Positions 16,082 to 25,495 are shown, counted from the first letter of the stretch. The stretch: DNA of 64,000 nucleotides from CAIYTF01 sp963664845 (GCA_963664845.1 OY761615.1:5146001-5210000); one strand, 5' to 3'. The notes: generated by a model from the letters alone, not told the origin. Made by a program: numbers and translations.

Positions 16082-19000
16082 GTGAAAAAGAAAGCATTTT
16101 TATTCTTTTTGTTTGTTAGTCTTATCCACACGGCCGGCCTGTATGCTCAGCCCCTCACGTCAGGGTCTGTATCTCAATGGTATCAGCAAAATCCTCTTCC
16201 GTCATCGGGCGGATCGATTGCATCTGTATTCTTTGTAACCGGGACAACAACCGGTTGGGTAGTCGGTGATCAGGGAAGTATTTTGAAAACAACAAACAAT
16301 GGAACGTCATGGTTCACCCAGTCAAGTGGAACAGCTGACAGTTTGAACGCCGTTTATTTTTCTTCTGTCTCGACCGGATGGATAGCAACCTCCGGTGGAC
16401 GGGTGCTTTCGACCACCAACGGCGGCACCACCTGGACCGCGACAATTTTAGATTCAACCAAAGCTCTCTATTCGTTTTCATTTGTATCCGCATCAACCGG
16501 GTGGGTGGTCGGTGCAGCAGGCGCCATCTTTAAAACCACAAATGGCGGAGCCAATTGGACTGCACAACCCAGCGGGACCAAAAATTATTTGTATTCTGTC
16601 AACTTTTATAATTCCACAACCGGCTGGGCCGTCGGGTTTGGCCGGATCATTCTTAAAACAACTGATGGGGGAGCCAGTTGGGTTACTCAAACAGTCGGGT
16701 CCTCAAATTATCTGTATGCTGTTTGTTTTATGTCAGCGACAACTGGCTGGGCGATTGGTGATCAGGGTATCATTATGACAACCACGAATGGAGGCACTGC
16801 CTGGACCGGGCAGTCCAGTGGAGTGAGTTTTGATCTGTATTCGATTTACTTCGTGTCTTCCACTACCGGATGGATAGGTGGCAATAATGGGACTCTTCTT
16901 AAAACAACTAACAGCGGAACCAGCTGGACACTTTCCACATACACCGGCAGTTATCCAATCAGGACCGTGTTTTTTCCGTCAACAACGTCGGGTTGGGTTG
17001 CGGGAAGCAACGGAACTCTTGCCAAAACAACCGATGCCGGAACGACCTGGATCAACAGTTCAAGCGGTCAGATAAAGAATTTGCATGCCGTCTCTTTTAC
17101 TTCTGCCAATAACGGATGTGCTGCAGGTGAAGCAGGACGTGTTATGCGGACAACTGACGGTGGTGCCAACTGGAATGTTCAAATACTTGATTCAACAAAA
17201 AATTTGAATTCAATCTTTTTCATTACCCCGGATACGGGGTGGGTGACCGGTGATGGCGGATATATCGGTAAGACTGTTGACAGCGGAAAAACATGGAATC
17301 CGCTGTTAAGCGGAACGGTTAATAATCTTACATCCGGTTATTTTATCTCTTCAAAAAAAGGATGGATCGCCGGTAATGCCGGAACTATCCTTGTTACTTC
17401 AAATGGAGGTTTGACCTGGGAAGCGCAGGCATGTTCAGCAAAATACAACCTGACATCAATCTGTTTTCCATCTGCGAACGTTGGGTTCGCCGCCGGGGGC
17501 GACAATAACTATATGTTAAAAACAACCAATGGCGGTGCTTACTGGTTTCCAATATTACAATATTCCAAAGCACAAGGACTCTATTTTTCTTCACCGATGG
17601 TAGGATATGCAGTGGGCGGGAGTTACAGCTTTTCCTGGACGACTGATGGCGGAAATACATGGGATTATCGCAATATTGGAAATTACAGCCAAACTTTTAA
17701 TTCAGTGTATTTTGTGTCGCCATCTGTTGGTTGGGTTGTGGGAACTCTGGGCAGCGTCTATATGACAAGTGACGGCGGTAATTCCTGGACCGCACAAAGT
17801 GATTACTATTCAGGAAAAGTAGTAACCACAAATACACTGTCCTCCATTTGTGCAATTTCCCCGGTCACTGCCTGGGCCGTTGGTGATGGCGGGACAATTG
17901 TTAAGATGACAAATAATCCCGGCAACTGGCTAACTCTGACTTCACCGACCGGGAATGAAAAATGGGTAACTGGAACAACCCAAACGATCACGTGGAAAGC
18001 GAGCGGTGTTGCAAATATTAAAATTGAATACAGTACTGATAAAGGAACTACGTGGGCAAGCATTGCCGCAAGTGTTTCTGGTTCGTTGAATTCCTACAGT
18101 TGGAAGGTGTCGGGGCTTGCCTCAGCTTCCTGCATTATCCGGATAAGCGATGCTGCCAATTCAGCCGTGGTGGCGATATCGGCTTATCCATTCTCCATTT
18201 TGCCGGTACCGCAAATAAAAGTTATATCTCCGGTCGGTGGCGAGAACTGGCAAGTGGGCTCTCAACACGCTATTAAATGGTCAGACTCGACAGTTACTAC
18301 GGGCAAGCTAGAATATTCAACAAACAATGGTTCAAGTTGGGCAACCATTATCGCAGCCACACCGGCTGCCACAGGCAGTTATAATTGGATTGTACCCAAT
18401 GCTGCTTCAACTGCCTGCAGGGTCAGGGTCAGTGATTCTGCCAATGCAGCTACCTACGGCACAAGCCCGGCTGCATTCACCATAACAGCGGCCACTCAGG
18501 CGATGATAACAATTGTCGGCCCGGTCAACGGGGAAATTTGGGAAGCTGCTTCGCAAAAAACTATTTCATGGGTGAGTGCGAACGTTTCCAACGTAAAGAT
18601 CGAATATACGACGGATGCCGGGAGTACCTGGAAGCTGGTGATCTCATCAGCTCCTGCAGCCGCGGGCACATATGCATGGACGGTTCCCAGTGAACCTTCG
18701 ACCTATTGCATAATAAGGATCAGTGATGCATTGAATGCCACAATTACAAGTCAAACGGCGGGCTATTTTACCATTTTCACCAGGACGATTAAGCTTAATT
18801 CTCCTGTTGGAGGCGAAAAATGGCGTGTGGGGAGTCAGCAAACTATTTCGATGTCACCCGGCAATATCGATTCCATGCAAATTGAACTCTCGACAAATAA
18901 TGGAACAACGTGGACAAAAATAATCTCTAACCTGCCTGGGACTATATCCTCTTACCCTTGGATAGTACCCGATGCTGCCTCATCTCTCTGCAGGATAAGA

Positions 19001-20941
19001 GTGAGCAATATGGGGAATTTGGCGGTGAAAGACTCAAGTGATTCGGTTTTTACCATATATAAACCCGCTGTCACCGTGATCTCTCCAAATGGTGGCGAGA
19101 GCTGGGTTGAAGGGTCAGTGCATCCCATCACGTGGACAAGCTCAAATGTTACCAATATTAAGTTAGATTTTTCATCAGACAATGGCGTTACCTGGAGCGC
19201 GATTGTAACAAGCGTTGCAGCGTCCACTGCAAGCTATTCCTGGACTCTGCCATATAAAAGGGCATCGAATTGCAAGGTCAGGATAACTGATGTGAGCAAT
19301 TCTGCATTATGGGATACCAGTGCAGCGGTTTTTGCAATAACCAGAGGTATTACACTCTCTAAAGACTCAATAGCCTTCGGGTCGGGTTATGTTTATAATC
19401 CAACAAAACTATATCTGACTGTCAACAACCTGGGGAATTTTACTGTGTATCCTTATGTCACAGTCAACAATACGGCATTCACTCTTGAGTACAGTGGCTA
19501 TGCCATTAATTCCAACGGCACGCTGACCATCCCAATAACCTTCTTGCCCACTTCAGCAGGAACCCAAACGGGGTTGTTGGTGCTGGATTACAGTTCCGGA
19601 TATAAAGCTGATACGGTCAGGCTTTCAGGTAACGGTTTGGCGATAACCTACCCCAGCACAATTTCATTGAATAAAACGATTTCGTTTAATGCTTCAGCCG
19701 GTTCCAACGATTACCGGATGATTGGGCTGCCGGGGAAAAATTCAGCCACGCTTGATCTGGTAATCTCCGGAACAAGAGGACAGGACTGGAATGCTTATTG
19801 GGATAACGGAGGCAACAATGATTATCTTGTGGAATTCACTGACTCATCCAAATTTGCATTTACACCGGGTGTTGGTTACTGGATACTGAGCAAGAATGCG
19901 ATCACGATTTCAAAACAGGTAGCATCGGCAACAATTCAATCAAACTATACTTACAAATTGCCTTTACACAGCGGATGGAATATTATATCTGATCCATTCG
20001 AAAAAGGAGTACTTTGGTCAAAAATAGTCTATATGAGCAAACTGGATACATTGTCGGTGATCTATGGGTGGAATGGCAGTTGGGCGGCCAGCACTCAACT
20101 GCTGCCCTATACCGGATATTACTTCTTTAATAATCTCGGGTTGGACACTCTGAAAATCCCCTATGATCCCAGTGGAAGCCTGAGTAAGGTAAACGAAGCT
20201 TCACCCTCGTTCTATCTGGGCACTCAGCATGTTACCTTGTCGCTTTCCGGTTCCGGAAAGACATTTTCGACGGTAACTGCCGGTTTTGATACCGGGGCGA
20301 ATGATGAACTTGACCATATGGACTATTTGGCTCCCGGTGGTGATTTTGAGGAAGCAGGTTTGCGAATTATCAGGGCCTTCAGGCAGGTTTCCTGGAACCA
20401 ATATTTTGTTGAACAGCGCAGCGCCGTTGGTGAAGGGCAGTCATTCGATCTGAAAGCACGTAATGTTACCGGAAAGGATTTGAACCTGACTGCTGCTGAG
20501 ATCGATGGACTGACCGAGGATGTTGAGGTTTATCTGTTTGATAAACGTCTCTGTCGCATGACTGATATCCGTTCATGCAAACAAATAACGGTGTCAGGGT
20601 TGCATAAAGAATCTGATTTCAGTCTCTTGATTGGCTCTAGGGCATACATTAAAACTCAGGAAGCAGCACTGCTGCCCAAGTCATTCGGGCTTATGCAGAA
20701 CTATCCCAATCCGTTCAATCCTCAGACAATAATCAGTTATCAATTGCCGGTTTCCGGCATGATCTCACTGAGAGTGTATGATCTCCTTGGCAGGGAAATA
20801 AAAACACTGGTGAATGAAGTTCAGGATGCCGGTATTCATGAAGTAGTCTTTAACGGACAGGGATTCAGCAGTGGCGTATACTTTTACAAAATCAAAGCAG
20901 GGAGCTTTGAGGCAGTAAAGAAATTGATGCTTCTAAAATAG
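16082..20941 (+). CDS. Giant secreted YCF48 propeller / Ig-like repeat protein with T9SS sorting domain
   Basis: A 1619-residue surface or secreted protein. The GTG at 16082 is preferred as start because TTGGAG precedes it by about 6 nt; a TTG at 16070 is in frame. After a signal peptide (VKKKAFLFFLFVSLIHTAG...) come 14 YCF48/BNR-type beta-propeller repeats of about 42 residues (to about residue 615) with the motif TGWVVG..G.I.KTTNGG..W. Five tandem ~95-residue Ig-like repeats follow (near 620, 715, 810, 905, 1000; pattern SP.GGE.W..GS...I.W). Then comes a choice-of-anchor/ASH-like domain (about 1090-1190), a region of unknown type, and a C-terminal T9SS type A sorting domain (last ~80 residues, MQNYPNPFNPQTIISYQLP). 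It is the last gene of the protease cluster, so it may be its surface-displayed partner or substrate. Confidence 0.87.
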   Translation: MKKKAFLFFLFVSLIHTAGLYAQPLTSGSVSQWYQQNPLPSSGGSIASVFFVTGTTTGWVVGDQGSILKTTNNGTSWFTQSSGTADSLNAVYFSSVSTGWIATSGGRVLSTTNGGTTWTATILDSTKALYSFSFVSASTGWVVGAAGAIFKTTNGGANWTAQPSGTKNYLYSVNFYNSTTGWAVGFGRIILKTTDGGASWVTQTVGSSNYLYAVCFMSATTGWAIGDQGIIMTTTNGGTAWTGQSSGVSFDLYSIYFVSSTTGWIGGNNGTLLKTTNSGTSWTLSTYTGSYPIRTVFFPSTTSGWVAGSNGTLAKTTDAGTTWINSSSGQIKNLHAVSFTSANNGCAAGEAGRVMRTTDGGANWNVQILDSTKNLNSIFFITPDTGWVTGDGGYIGKTVDSGKTWNPLLSGTVNNLTSGYFISSKKGWIAGNAGTILVTSNGGLTWEAQACSAKYNLTSICFPSANVGFAAGGDNNYMLKTTNGGAYWFPILQYSKAQGLYFSSPMVGYAVGGSYSFSWTTDGGNTWDYRNIGNYSQTFNSVYFVSPSVGWVVGTLGSVYMTSDGGNSWTAQSDYYSGKVVTTNTLSSICAISPVTAWAVGDGGTIVKMTNNPGNWLTLTSPTGNEKWVTGTTQTITWKASGVANIKIEYSTDKGTTWASIAASVSGSLNSYSWKVSGLASASCIIRISDAANSAVVAISAYPFSILPVPQIKVISPVGGENWQVGSQHAIKWSDSTVTTGKLEYSTNNGSSWATIIAATPAATGSYNWIVPNAASTACRVRVSDSANAATYGTSPAAFTITAATQAMITIVGPVNGEIWEAASQKTISWVSANVSNVKIEYTTDAGSTWKLVISSAPAAAGTYAWTVPSEPSTYCIIRISDALNATITSQTAGYFTIFTRTIKLNSPVGGEKWRVGSQQTISMSPGNIDSMQIELSTNNGTTWTKIISNLPGTISSYPWIVPDAASSLCRIRVSNMGNLAVKDSSDSVFTIYKPAVTVISPNGGESWVEGSVHPITWTSSNVTNIKLDFSSDNGVTWSAIVTSVAASTASYSWTLPYKRASNCKVRITDVSNSALWDTSAAVFAITRGITLSKDSIAFGSGYVYNPTKLYLTVNNLGNFTVYPYVTVNNTAFTLEYSGYAINSNGTLTIPITFLPTSAGTQTGLLVLDYSSGYKADTVRLSGNGLAITYPSTISLNKTISFNASAGSNDYRMIGLPGKNSATLDLVISGTRGQDWNAYWDNGGNNDYLVEFTDSSKFAFTPGVGYWILSKNAITISKQVASATIQSNYTYKLPLHSGWNIISDPFEKGVLWSKIVYMSKLDTLSVIYGWNGSWAASTQLLPYTGYYFFNNLGLDTLKIPYDPSGSLSKVNEASPSFYLGTQHVTLSLSGSGKTFSTVTAGFDTGANDELDHMDYLAPGGDFEEAGLRIIRAFRQVSWNQYFVEQRSAVGEGQSFDLKARNVTGKDLNLTAAEIDGLTEDVEVYLFDKRLCRMTDIRSCKQITVSGLHKESDFSLLIGSRAYIKTQEAALLPKSFGLMQNYPNPFNPQTIISYQLPVSGMISLRVYDLLGREIKTLVNEVQDAGIHEVVFNGQGFSSGVYFYKIKAGSFEAVKKLMLLK

Positions 20942-21003
20942 AATTGCGGTCCATACGATGTAATTGATTTGTGCGATAGAGAATGAATCTCAACTGGCAT
21001 ATA

Positions 21004-21038
21004 TCGGGATTGCCGGCAAGTGTTGTAGCCAATCCCGA
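21004..21038. repeat. Inverted repeat (9-bp arms, TCGGGATTG / CAATCCCGA)
   Basis: Perfect 9-bp arms separated by 17 nt, 62 nt downstream of the giant T9SS gene. It could act as a 3' mRNA hairpin; no T-run follows. Confidence 0.6.
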
Positions 21039-21254
21039 AATAACAGGAGTGGAAGTGAAATGCTGCTGTACAGAGACTGTGTGAAAAATCAATTCAAATG
21101 TAATTATGTGCATTTTGAAATTTGGGCTGAAGCCCGGTATTTATTCGATTCTTCTTCTTCGGCCCTGCCTGATCGGCAGACAGGCTGAAGGCCGGAGTTA
21201 CAGAAGCTTCAATAACCCTGGCATTTAGGCCAGGGAATGCAACAAAAACAAAAC

Positions 21255-21297
21255 TGGCTTTAGCCACTAATAGAGCTAAAATTTGTGGCTAAAGCCA
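21255..21297. repeat. Inverted repeat (13-bp arms around GGCTTTAGCCAC)
   Basis: TGGCTTTAGCCAC (21255-21267) and GTGGCTAAAGCCA (21285-21297) form a perfect 13-bp stem with a 17-nt loop. Each arm itself contains a short GGCT..AGCC palindrome. It looks like a dispersed intergenic palindromic element. Confidence 0.75.
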
Positions 21298-21318
21298 ATC
21301 TCATCGGGTGCAGATGAT

Positions 21319-21338
21319 CCACGAGTTGCAGCTCGTGG
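21319..21338. repeat. Inverted repeat (7-bp arms, CCACGAG / CTCGTGG)
   Basis: A 7-bp stem with a 6-nt loop, 22 nt after the previous inverted repeat; probably part of the same intergenic repeat block. Confidence 0.6.
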
Positions 21339-21517
21339 CAAGTCAACGAAAATCGTTGTGTAATATAAATTAGAATACCACACCGCAATCGGGGTTGGAT
21401 TTGAAAATAATGTCCGCACATTTTGGAAAGGAATTATCCCTTTCCAGTGAACCGTGAGTACTGCCGCAACTGATTATTTTTCAAGATCACCGGAAGACCG
21501 CTGTGAAAACAGCGAAC

Positions 21518-22039
21518 CTACAAATACCGTTCTTTAATAATGTTTAAATGGTGCAACTCATGTCCGGCAATGAGATAAGCCACCGCGCGTACGCTAATAG
21601 GATTGCCGTTTGCAACACCTGTTCTGGTCAGCGCTTTTCTTTCAAAACCGTTGAACAGGGTGAGCATGGATTTTCTGACACTTTCGTATTCTTTCAAAAT
21701 TTCCTTAAGCTTCCGTTTATCCGTGGCAGCATTTGCTACATAGTTGTTCTGATCAAACCCTGGAAGCTCTGTCTTATCCTCGCGTGCCGTGCGAAGTGCA
21801 CGATAGATATAAATGCGTTCAGTATCTATGATGTGGCTGAGTATTTCTTTTACTGTCCACTTTCCTTCTTCGTAGCGGAAGGATAGTTTTTCCTCGGGTA
21901 ATGAGAGGAAAAATTCTTTAGTGACTTTCATTTGCTCTTTAAGATGTTTCAACACCTGGCCGTCATCGGGAAGGAGTCCGACATACATGATAGCATAGGG
22001 AGCGAACTCAACTGCTTTAGGCTTTGCGATTTTTCTCAT
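21518..22039 (-). CDS. DinB/DUF664-type four-helix metal-binding protein
   Basis: A 173-residue cytoplasmic protein of the DinB_2 superfamily, four-helix bundles that bind a divalent metal with three histidines and include thiol S-transferases. Candidate ligands are visible: His69 in EILSHIIDTERIYIYRALR and the His160-x3-His164 pair in AGHELHHLNIIKERYL at the C-terminus. GKWTVKEIL before the first His is a typical family mark. The substrate is unknown. A short hairpin (CGCTGT/ACAGCG, 21499-21514) directly follows the stop on this strand but lacks a T-run. It lies 68 nt downstream of pgl on the same strand and may be co-transcribed with it. Confidence 0.88.
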   Translation of the reverse strand: MRKIAKPKAVEFAPYAIMYVGLLPDDGQVLKHLKEQMKVTKEFFLSLPEEKLSFRYEEGKWTVKEILSHIIDTERIYIYRALRTAREDKTELPGFDQNNYVANAATDKRKLKEILKEYESVRKSMLTLFNGFERKALTRTGVANGNPISVRAVAYLIAGHELHHLNIIKERYL

Positions 22040-22107
22040 GACAATTCCTTTAATTATTTAGCTTTGTTACAAAAATAAGTTGACGATTCAGAATGCGCAA
22101 ATGATCG

Positions 22108-22833
22108 CTAGTCTTCACCGGCGGCTGCTTTATCAAGATACCAGCATACATTTTTGGACATTTCAGCAATACGATATGCAGGGTAATGCATACACCCTGC
22201 GCCGTGATTGAGGATTTCGTCAACCACCGCCTTTTTCTTTTCGCCGGTAACCAGAAACACATTTTGTTTGGAAGACGTAATAACGCCGGCAGTCAATGTA
22301 ATGCGCTTTTGTCCGGAGAGAGGATGTTCTGCAGCAACACAAGTTTGTGAACTTAAAAATGCAGATTCCTGCTGGGGAAAAATCGAGGCAGTATGTCCGT
22401 CATCTCCCATCCCAAGCAGTATCAAATCAAAAACCGGGATGTCGTTTTTACGTGTTACTTCCGATTCGATCAGTCGGCTGTATCTCACGGCCTCAGTTTC
22501 CGGGTCAGTGGTGCCTTCAACCGGGAAAACCAATGGTTTGACATGCAGCTTTTGGAGCAAGACCTCGTTGATCAGCCCATAATTGCTTTCCGGGCTGTTG
22601 CGGGGAACACAGCGTTCATCAACCCAAAAAATTTTTGTTTTACTCCATCCAGGATGATTTGGAAAGTAATCTGCCAGATACTGAAACAGCAATTTGGGGG
22701 TAGCCCCACCACTGATTGCCAAAGCAAAAAACTCTTTTTCTGACAGAACGCTATCCATGATCTTTATAAGATAGTCTGCACAATTCTCTGCGGTTTCAAG
22801 AGGGGAGTCAAAAACAGTAATATTATTGTTCAT
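22108..22833 (-). CDS. pgl: 6-phosphogluconolactonase
   Basis: Hydrolyses 6-phosphoglucono-1,5-lactone to 6-phosphogluconate in the oxidative pentose phosphate pathway. The 241-residue length fits the DevB/Pgl family. Signatures: ALAISGGATPKLLFQYLA (phosphate-binding, about 37-54), FWVDERCVPRNSPESNYG (69-86) and LGMGDDGHTASIFP (about 145-158). Glucose-6-phosphate dehydrogenase (zwf), its usual neighbour, is not in the window. Glucosamine-6-phosphate deaminase is a homologous alternative, but the VDER and GMGDDGHTAS forms favour Pgl. Confidence 0.92.
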   Translation of the reverse strand: MNNNITVFDSPLETAENCADYLIKIMDSVLSEKEFFALAISGGATPKLLFQYLADYFPNHPGWSKTKIFWVDERCVPRNSPESNYGLINEVLLQKLHVKPLVFPVEGTTDPETEAVRYSRLIESEVTRKNDIPVFDLILLGMGDDGHTASIFPQQESAFLSSQTCVAAEHPLSGQKRITLTAGVITSSKQNVFLVTGEKKKAVVDEILNHGAGCMHYPAYRIAEMSKNVCWYLDKAAAGED

Positions 22834-23458
22834 TTTTCTTTAGTCTCTCTGCCCGTTTTGCCGTTGTCTGAAACAGCACAACATCCGGATTTCAGATGTT
22901 GGGAGTGACGGCAAAACCAATTAATAGGTTGTCATCTCATGTATTGTCTAAAACTGCAAACAAAATAGGTTATCCGGGACAACATTAAAAATATTTTTTT
23001 TCTGTGGTTACGTCAAAGATTTTTGTGATTATCCCCAAAAACGCATTTTCTTCCTTACAAATTAATGGGAATCACGGGCAGTTTCGATAATAATTTTGCA
23101 TTTACAGGGCAATGCTATTAATTCCGAAAAGCCATTTTATTTTAAAAGAAATCGTAAGTTAGATATTACTAATATTTATTATTGGCGAAAGCCGGCATGC
23201 AGAACATAATTAATCCGCCTTCTTTCAGCAAGGAAGCACGTATTCTAACGACAGATACCTGGACAGCAGTTACAGGCAGTATAGGACTACCTCATCAGGA
23301 CAGCAATTCGATCAAGCAGTCGACTACCCATGACCGCGGAACCAGAGTATCTTTAGACCCAATGCTCCGTTATTCATGTTCCGTCCCTGGCCCAAGCACC
23401 TACCTACAGTCATCATTTTTTATTCACACACCATAAACGTATATCATCAGAGGCAAAT
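22834..23458. other. Divergent intergenic region between pgl and gdhA
   Basis: About 625 bp, the longest gene-free stretch apart from the repeat block. The left half is AT-rich (long A/T runs near 22985-23005); the right half (23190-23420) is of mixed composition. An 84-codon TTG-started frame in the right half does not look like a protein. No tRNA, riboswitch or known small RNA was recognised. A long leader for gdhA or an unannotated small RNA is possible. Confidence 0.5.
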
Positions 23459-24799
23459 ATGTCAGATTACACACAGAAATTGTTAGCAGAGATCAAAGCA
23501 AAGAATGCTCACGAACCAGAGTTCATGCAGGCAGTACAAGAGGTTGTGGAATCTCTTGAAACGGTTCTTCAGCGTCATCCGGAATACCGTTCAGCAAAGA
23601 TTTTGGAAAGAATGGTAGAGCCAGAGCGAACCATTACGTTCCGTGTACCATGGATGGACGATCAGGGCGAAATACATATCAATCGCGGATACCGGATTGA
23701 AATGAACAGCGCTATCGGACCCTATAAAGGCGGTCTGCGTTTTCACCCGTCGGTAACATTAAGCATTCTGAAATTCCTGGCATTTGAGCAGGTATTTAAA
23801 AACAGTTTAACCACTCTGCCTATGGGCGGTGGAAAAGGTGGATCCGACTTTGATCCGAAAGGGAAGAGTGATGCCGAAGTGATGCGCTTCTGCCAAAGTT
23901 TCATGACTGAATTATTCCGCCACATCGGACCGAACACTGATGTGCCTGCCGGAGATATTGGTGTGGGAGCCCGCGAGATTGGATTCCTCTTTGGACAATA
24001 CAAGAGATTGAAAAACGAATTCGGCGGTGTATTAACCGGAAAAGGTTTGAACTGGGGTGGTTCGCTTGTTCGTCCTGAGGCAACCGGTTTTGGTGCCACG
24101 TATTTCGCTCAGGAAATGCTCAAGACCCGCGGACTGGATGTTGACGGCAAATTGTTTGCAGTTTCCGGATTTGGAAACGTTGCATGGGGTGCTGCACTTA
24201 AGATCACGGAACTGGGCGGAAAAGTTGTTACGCTGTCTGGGCCTGATGGATTTGTATATGACAAGGCGGGGATCAAAGGTGAGAAGATCGATTACATGCT
24301 TAAGCTGCGTTCAAGCGGAAATGATCGTGTTAAGGATTATGCCGATGAATTTAAGGCAGAATACTTCCCGGGAAAACGTCCCTGGGGCGTTAAGGTCGAT
24401 GTTGCGATGCCATGTGCCACGCAAAATGAAATTGAATTGAATGATGCCAAGGAACTCATAAAGAATGGCTGCGTTTGTGTATGCGAAGGAGCCAACATGC
24501 CTACCTCGCTTGATGCCTATCATTTAATCAGTGAAGCCGGCGTGTTGTTTTCACCCGGTAAAGCTTCCAATGCAGGTGGTGTTGCAACCAGTGGTTTGGA
24601 AATGTCACAGAACAGCATGCGCTTGCCCTGGTCACGTGAGGAAGTAGACAGTCGTTTGCATGAGATCATGAAGAACATTCATCACACGTGCCTAACAACT
24701 GCAGAGCGTTTTGGAACACCAGGCAATTACGTCAATGGTGCAAATATCGCCGGTTTCCTTAAGGTTGCCGATGCAATGCTGGATCAGGGACTGGTATAA
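23459..24799 (+). CDS. gdhA: Glutamate dehydrogenase (GdhA type, hexameric)
   Basis: Interconverts glutamate and 2-oxoglutarate plus ammonia. At 446 residues it matches the bacterial hexameric class I enzyme. The family signature with catalytic-site lysine is LPMGGGKGGSDFDPKG (Lys126), preceded by the substrate-binding IGPYKGGLRFHPSV. The Rossmann part has AVSGFGNVAWGAALKI. Other conserved parts are DVPAGDIGVGAREIGF and SPGKASNAGGVATSGLEMSQN. AGAGG precedes the ATG. NADP rather than NAD use is likely from similarity to E. coli GdhA but was not tested. A strong terminator follows. Together with PruA it gives the cell a glutamate-centred route between proline and 2-oxoglutarate. Confidence 0.95.
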   Translation: MSDYTQKLLAEIKAKNAHEPEFMQAVQEVVESLETVLQRHPEYRSAKILERMVEPERTITFRVPWMDDQGEIHINRGYRIEMNSAIGPYKGGLRFHPSVTLSILKFLAFEQVFKNSLTTLPMGGGKGGSDFDPKGKSDAEVMRFCQSFMTELFRHIGPNTDVPAGDIGVGAREIGFLFGQYKRLKNEFGGVLTGKGLNWGGSLVRPEATGFGATYFAQEMLKTRGLDVDGKLFAVSGFGNVAWGAALKITELGGKVVTLSGPDGFVYDKAGIKGEKIDYMLKLRSSGNDRVKDYADEFKAEYFPGKRPWGVKVDVAMPCATQNEIELNDAKELIKNGCVCVCEGANMPTSLDAYHLISEAGVLFSPGKASNAGGVATSGLEMSQNSMRLPWSREEVDSRLHEIMKNIHHTCLTTAERFGTPGNYVNGANIAGFLKVADAMLDQGLV

Positions 24800-24864
24800 T
24801 CCGCGTTAAGCAGTTTCGCTTGAATTTTCTGGCGTGACCCAATATACGGTGCTATCACATTACG

Positions 24865-24894
24865 AAAAACCCCTCTTGCGAGGGGTTTTTTATT
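24865..24894 (+). terminator. Rho-independent terminator after gdhA, probably bidirectional
   Basis: An 11-bp stem AAAAACCCCTC / GAGGGGTTTTT with a TTGC tetraloop, followed by TATT. The A-run on the 5' side makes it work for the convergent gene on the other strand too. Confidence 0.93.
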
Positions 24895-24922
24895 GTAAGT
24901 AGGTTCAGTCTCAGAATTGCAA

Positions 24923-25276
24923 TCAGTTTGTTTCCCTCTGTTTTCTTCGCTGCTCCATCTTTGCCTTCCTTTCTGCGAGCATTTTGGCAAATTCGGTTTT
25001 TTGTTCTTCATCAAGAATGGTTTCGATTTGTGAATTCACGCTTTCCATTATTTTCCGCATTTGAGAGCGGTCAGGAGTATCGCTTTCAAACAGTGCCTTC
25101 ATTTTGGTATCTGCGAGGGTGAGAATAGAATCGACAATGGCAACCTGCTCCTTGGTGAGTTCAAGTTTAGTCGTATATTCTTTCAATCGTTCTTCCCTGG
25201 AGAAGCGGGGCTGGGCAAATGCGGCCGCGGAGAGCAGCAGGACTGCGATTACTGCCATGATTGTTGAACGAAACAT
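24923..25276 (-). CDS. Periplasmic Spy/CpxP-like small protein
   Basis: A 117-residue exported protein. The signal peptide (about 1-21, MFRSTIMAVIAVLLLSAAAF...) is followed by an all-helical, highly charged mature part. LELTKEQVAIVDSIL and ILDEEQKTEFAKMLAERKAK resemble the LTxxQ repeats of Spy/CpxP periplasmic chaperones and related heavy-metal-resistor proteins. Function is probably envelope stress chaperoning, inferred from the family only. It is a single-gene unit converging on the gdhA terminator. Confidence 0.75.
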   Translation of the reverse strand: MFRSTIMAVIAVLLLSAAAFAQPRFSREERLKEYTTKLELTKEQVAIVDSILTLADTKMKALFESDTPDRSQMRKIMESVNSQIETILDEEQKTEFAKMLAERKAKMEQRRKQRETN

Positions 25277-25495
25277 TAGTTAGTTCCTTATAATAAATGT
25301 ATAATGCTTTGACAATAAGGTAGTGAAATTAGTTTAAATGTTGCTGACACCCGGAAGAATTCCGTGATCGAATAAAATGGTGGGTTAACGCGAAACCAAA
25401 TCTTTTTACGTCCGGACCCTTCCGGATAAAGATGTTTTTTTTGCCACGAAGACTTCCCGGATAAAAAAAAATTATAGTGGGGCAGTAAAAATTAC

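Larger units (their letters stand above)
20942..21517. other. Non-coding region rich in inverted repeats
   Basis: About 576 bp without a credible gene, between the convergent cluster end and the DinB-like gene. It contains several imperfect or perfect inverted repeats (listed separately), GGGCTGAAGCCC-like sequence near 21123, and pyrimidine-rich patches. None has a clean T-tail. Confidence 0.6.

Noticed and set aside
20964..21188. 74-codon frame in the repeat block
   Set aside because: Overlaps inverted repeats and has no protein-like features.
23235..23310. Hammerhead-ribozyme-like CTGATGA followed by a 6-bp hairpin (minus strand)
   Set aside because: The required GAAA after stem II and the flanking stems are missing.
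23182..23436. 84-codon TTG-started frame upstream of gdhA
   Set aside because: Ser/Thr/Pro-rich random-looking composition, no ribosome-binding site, no family.
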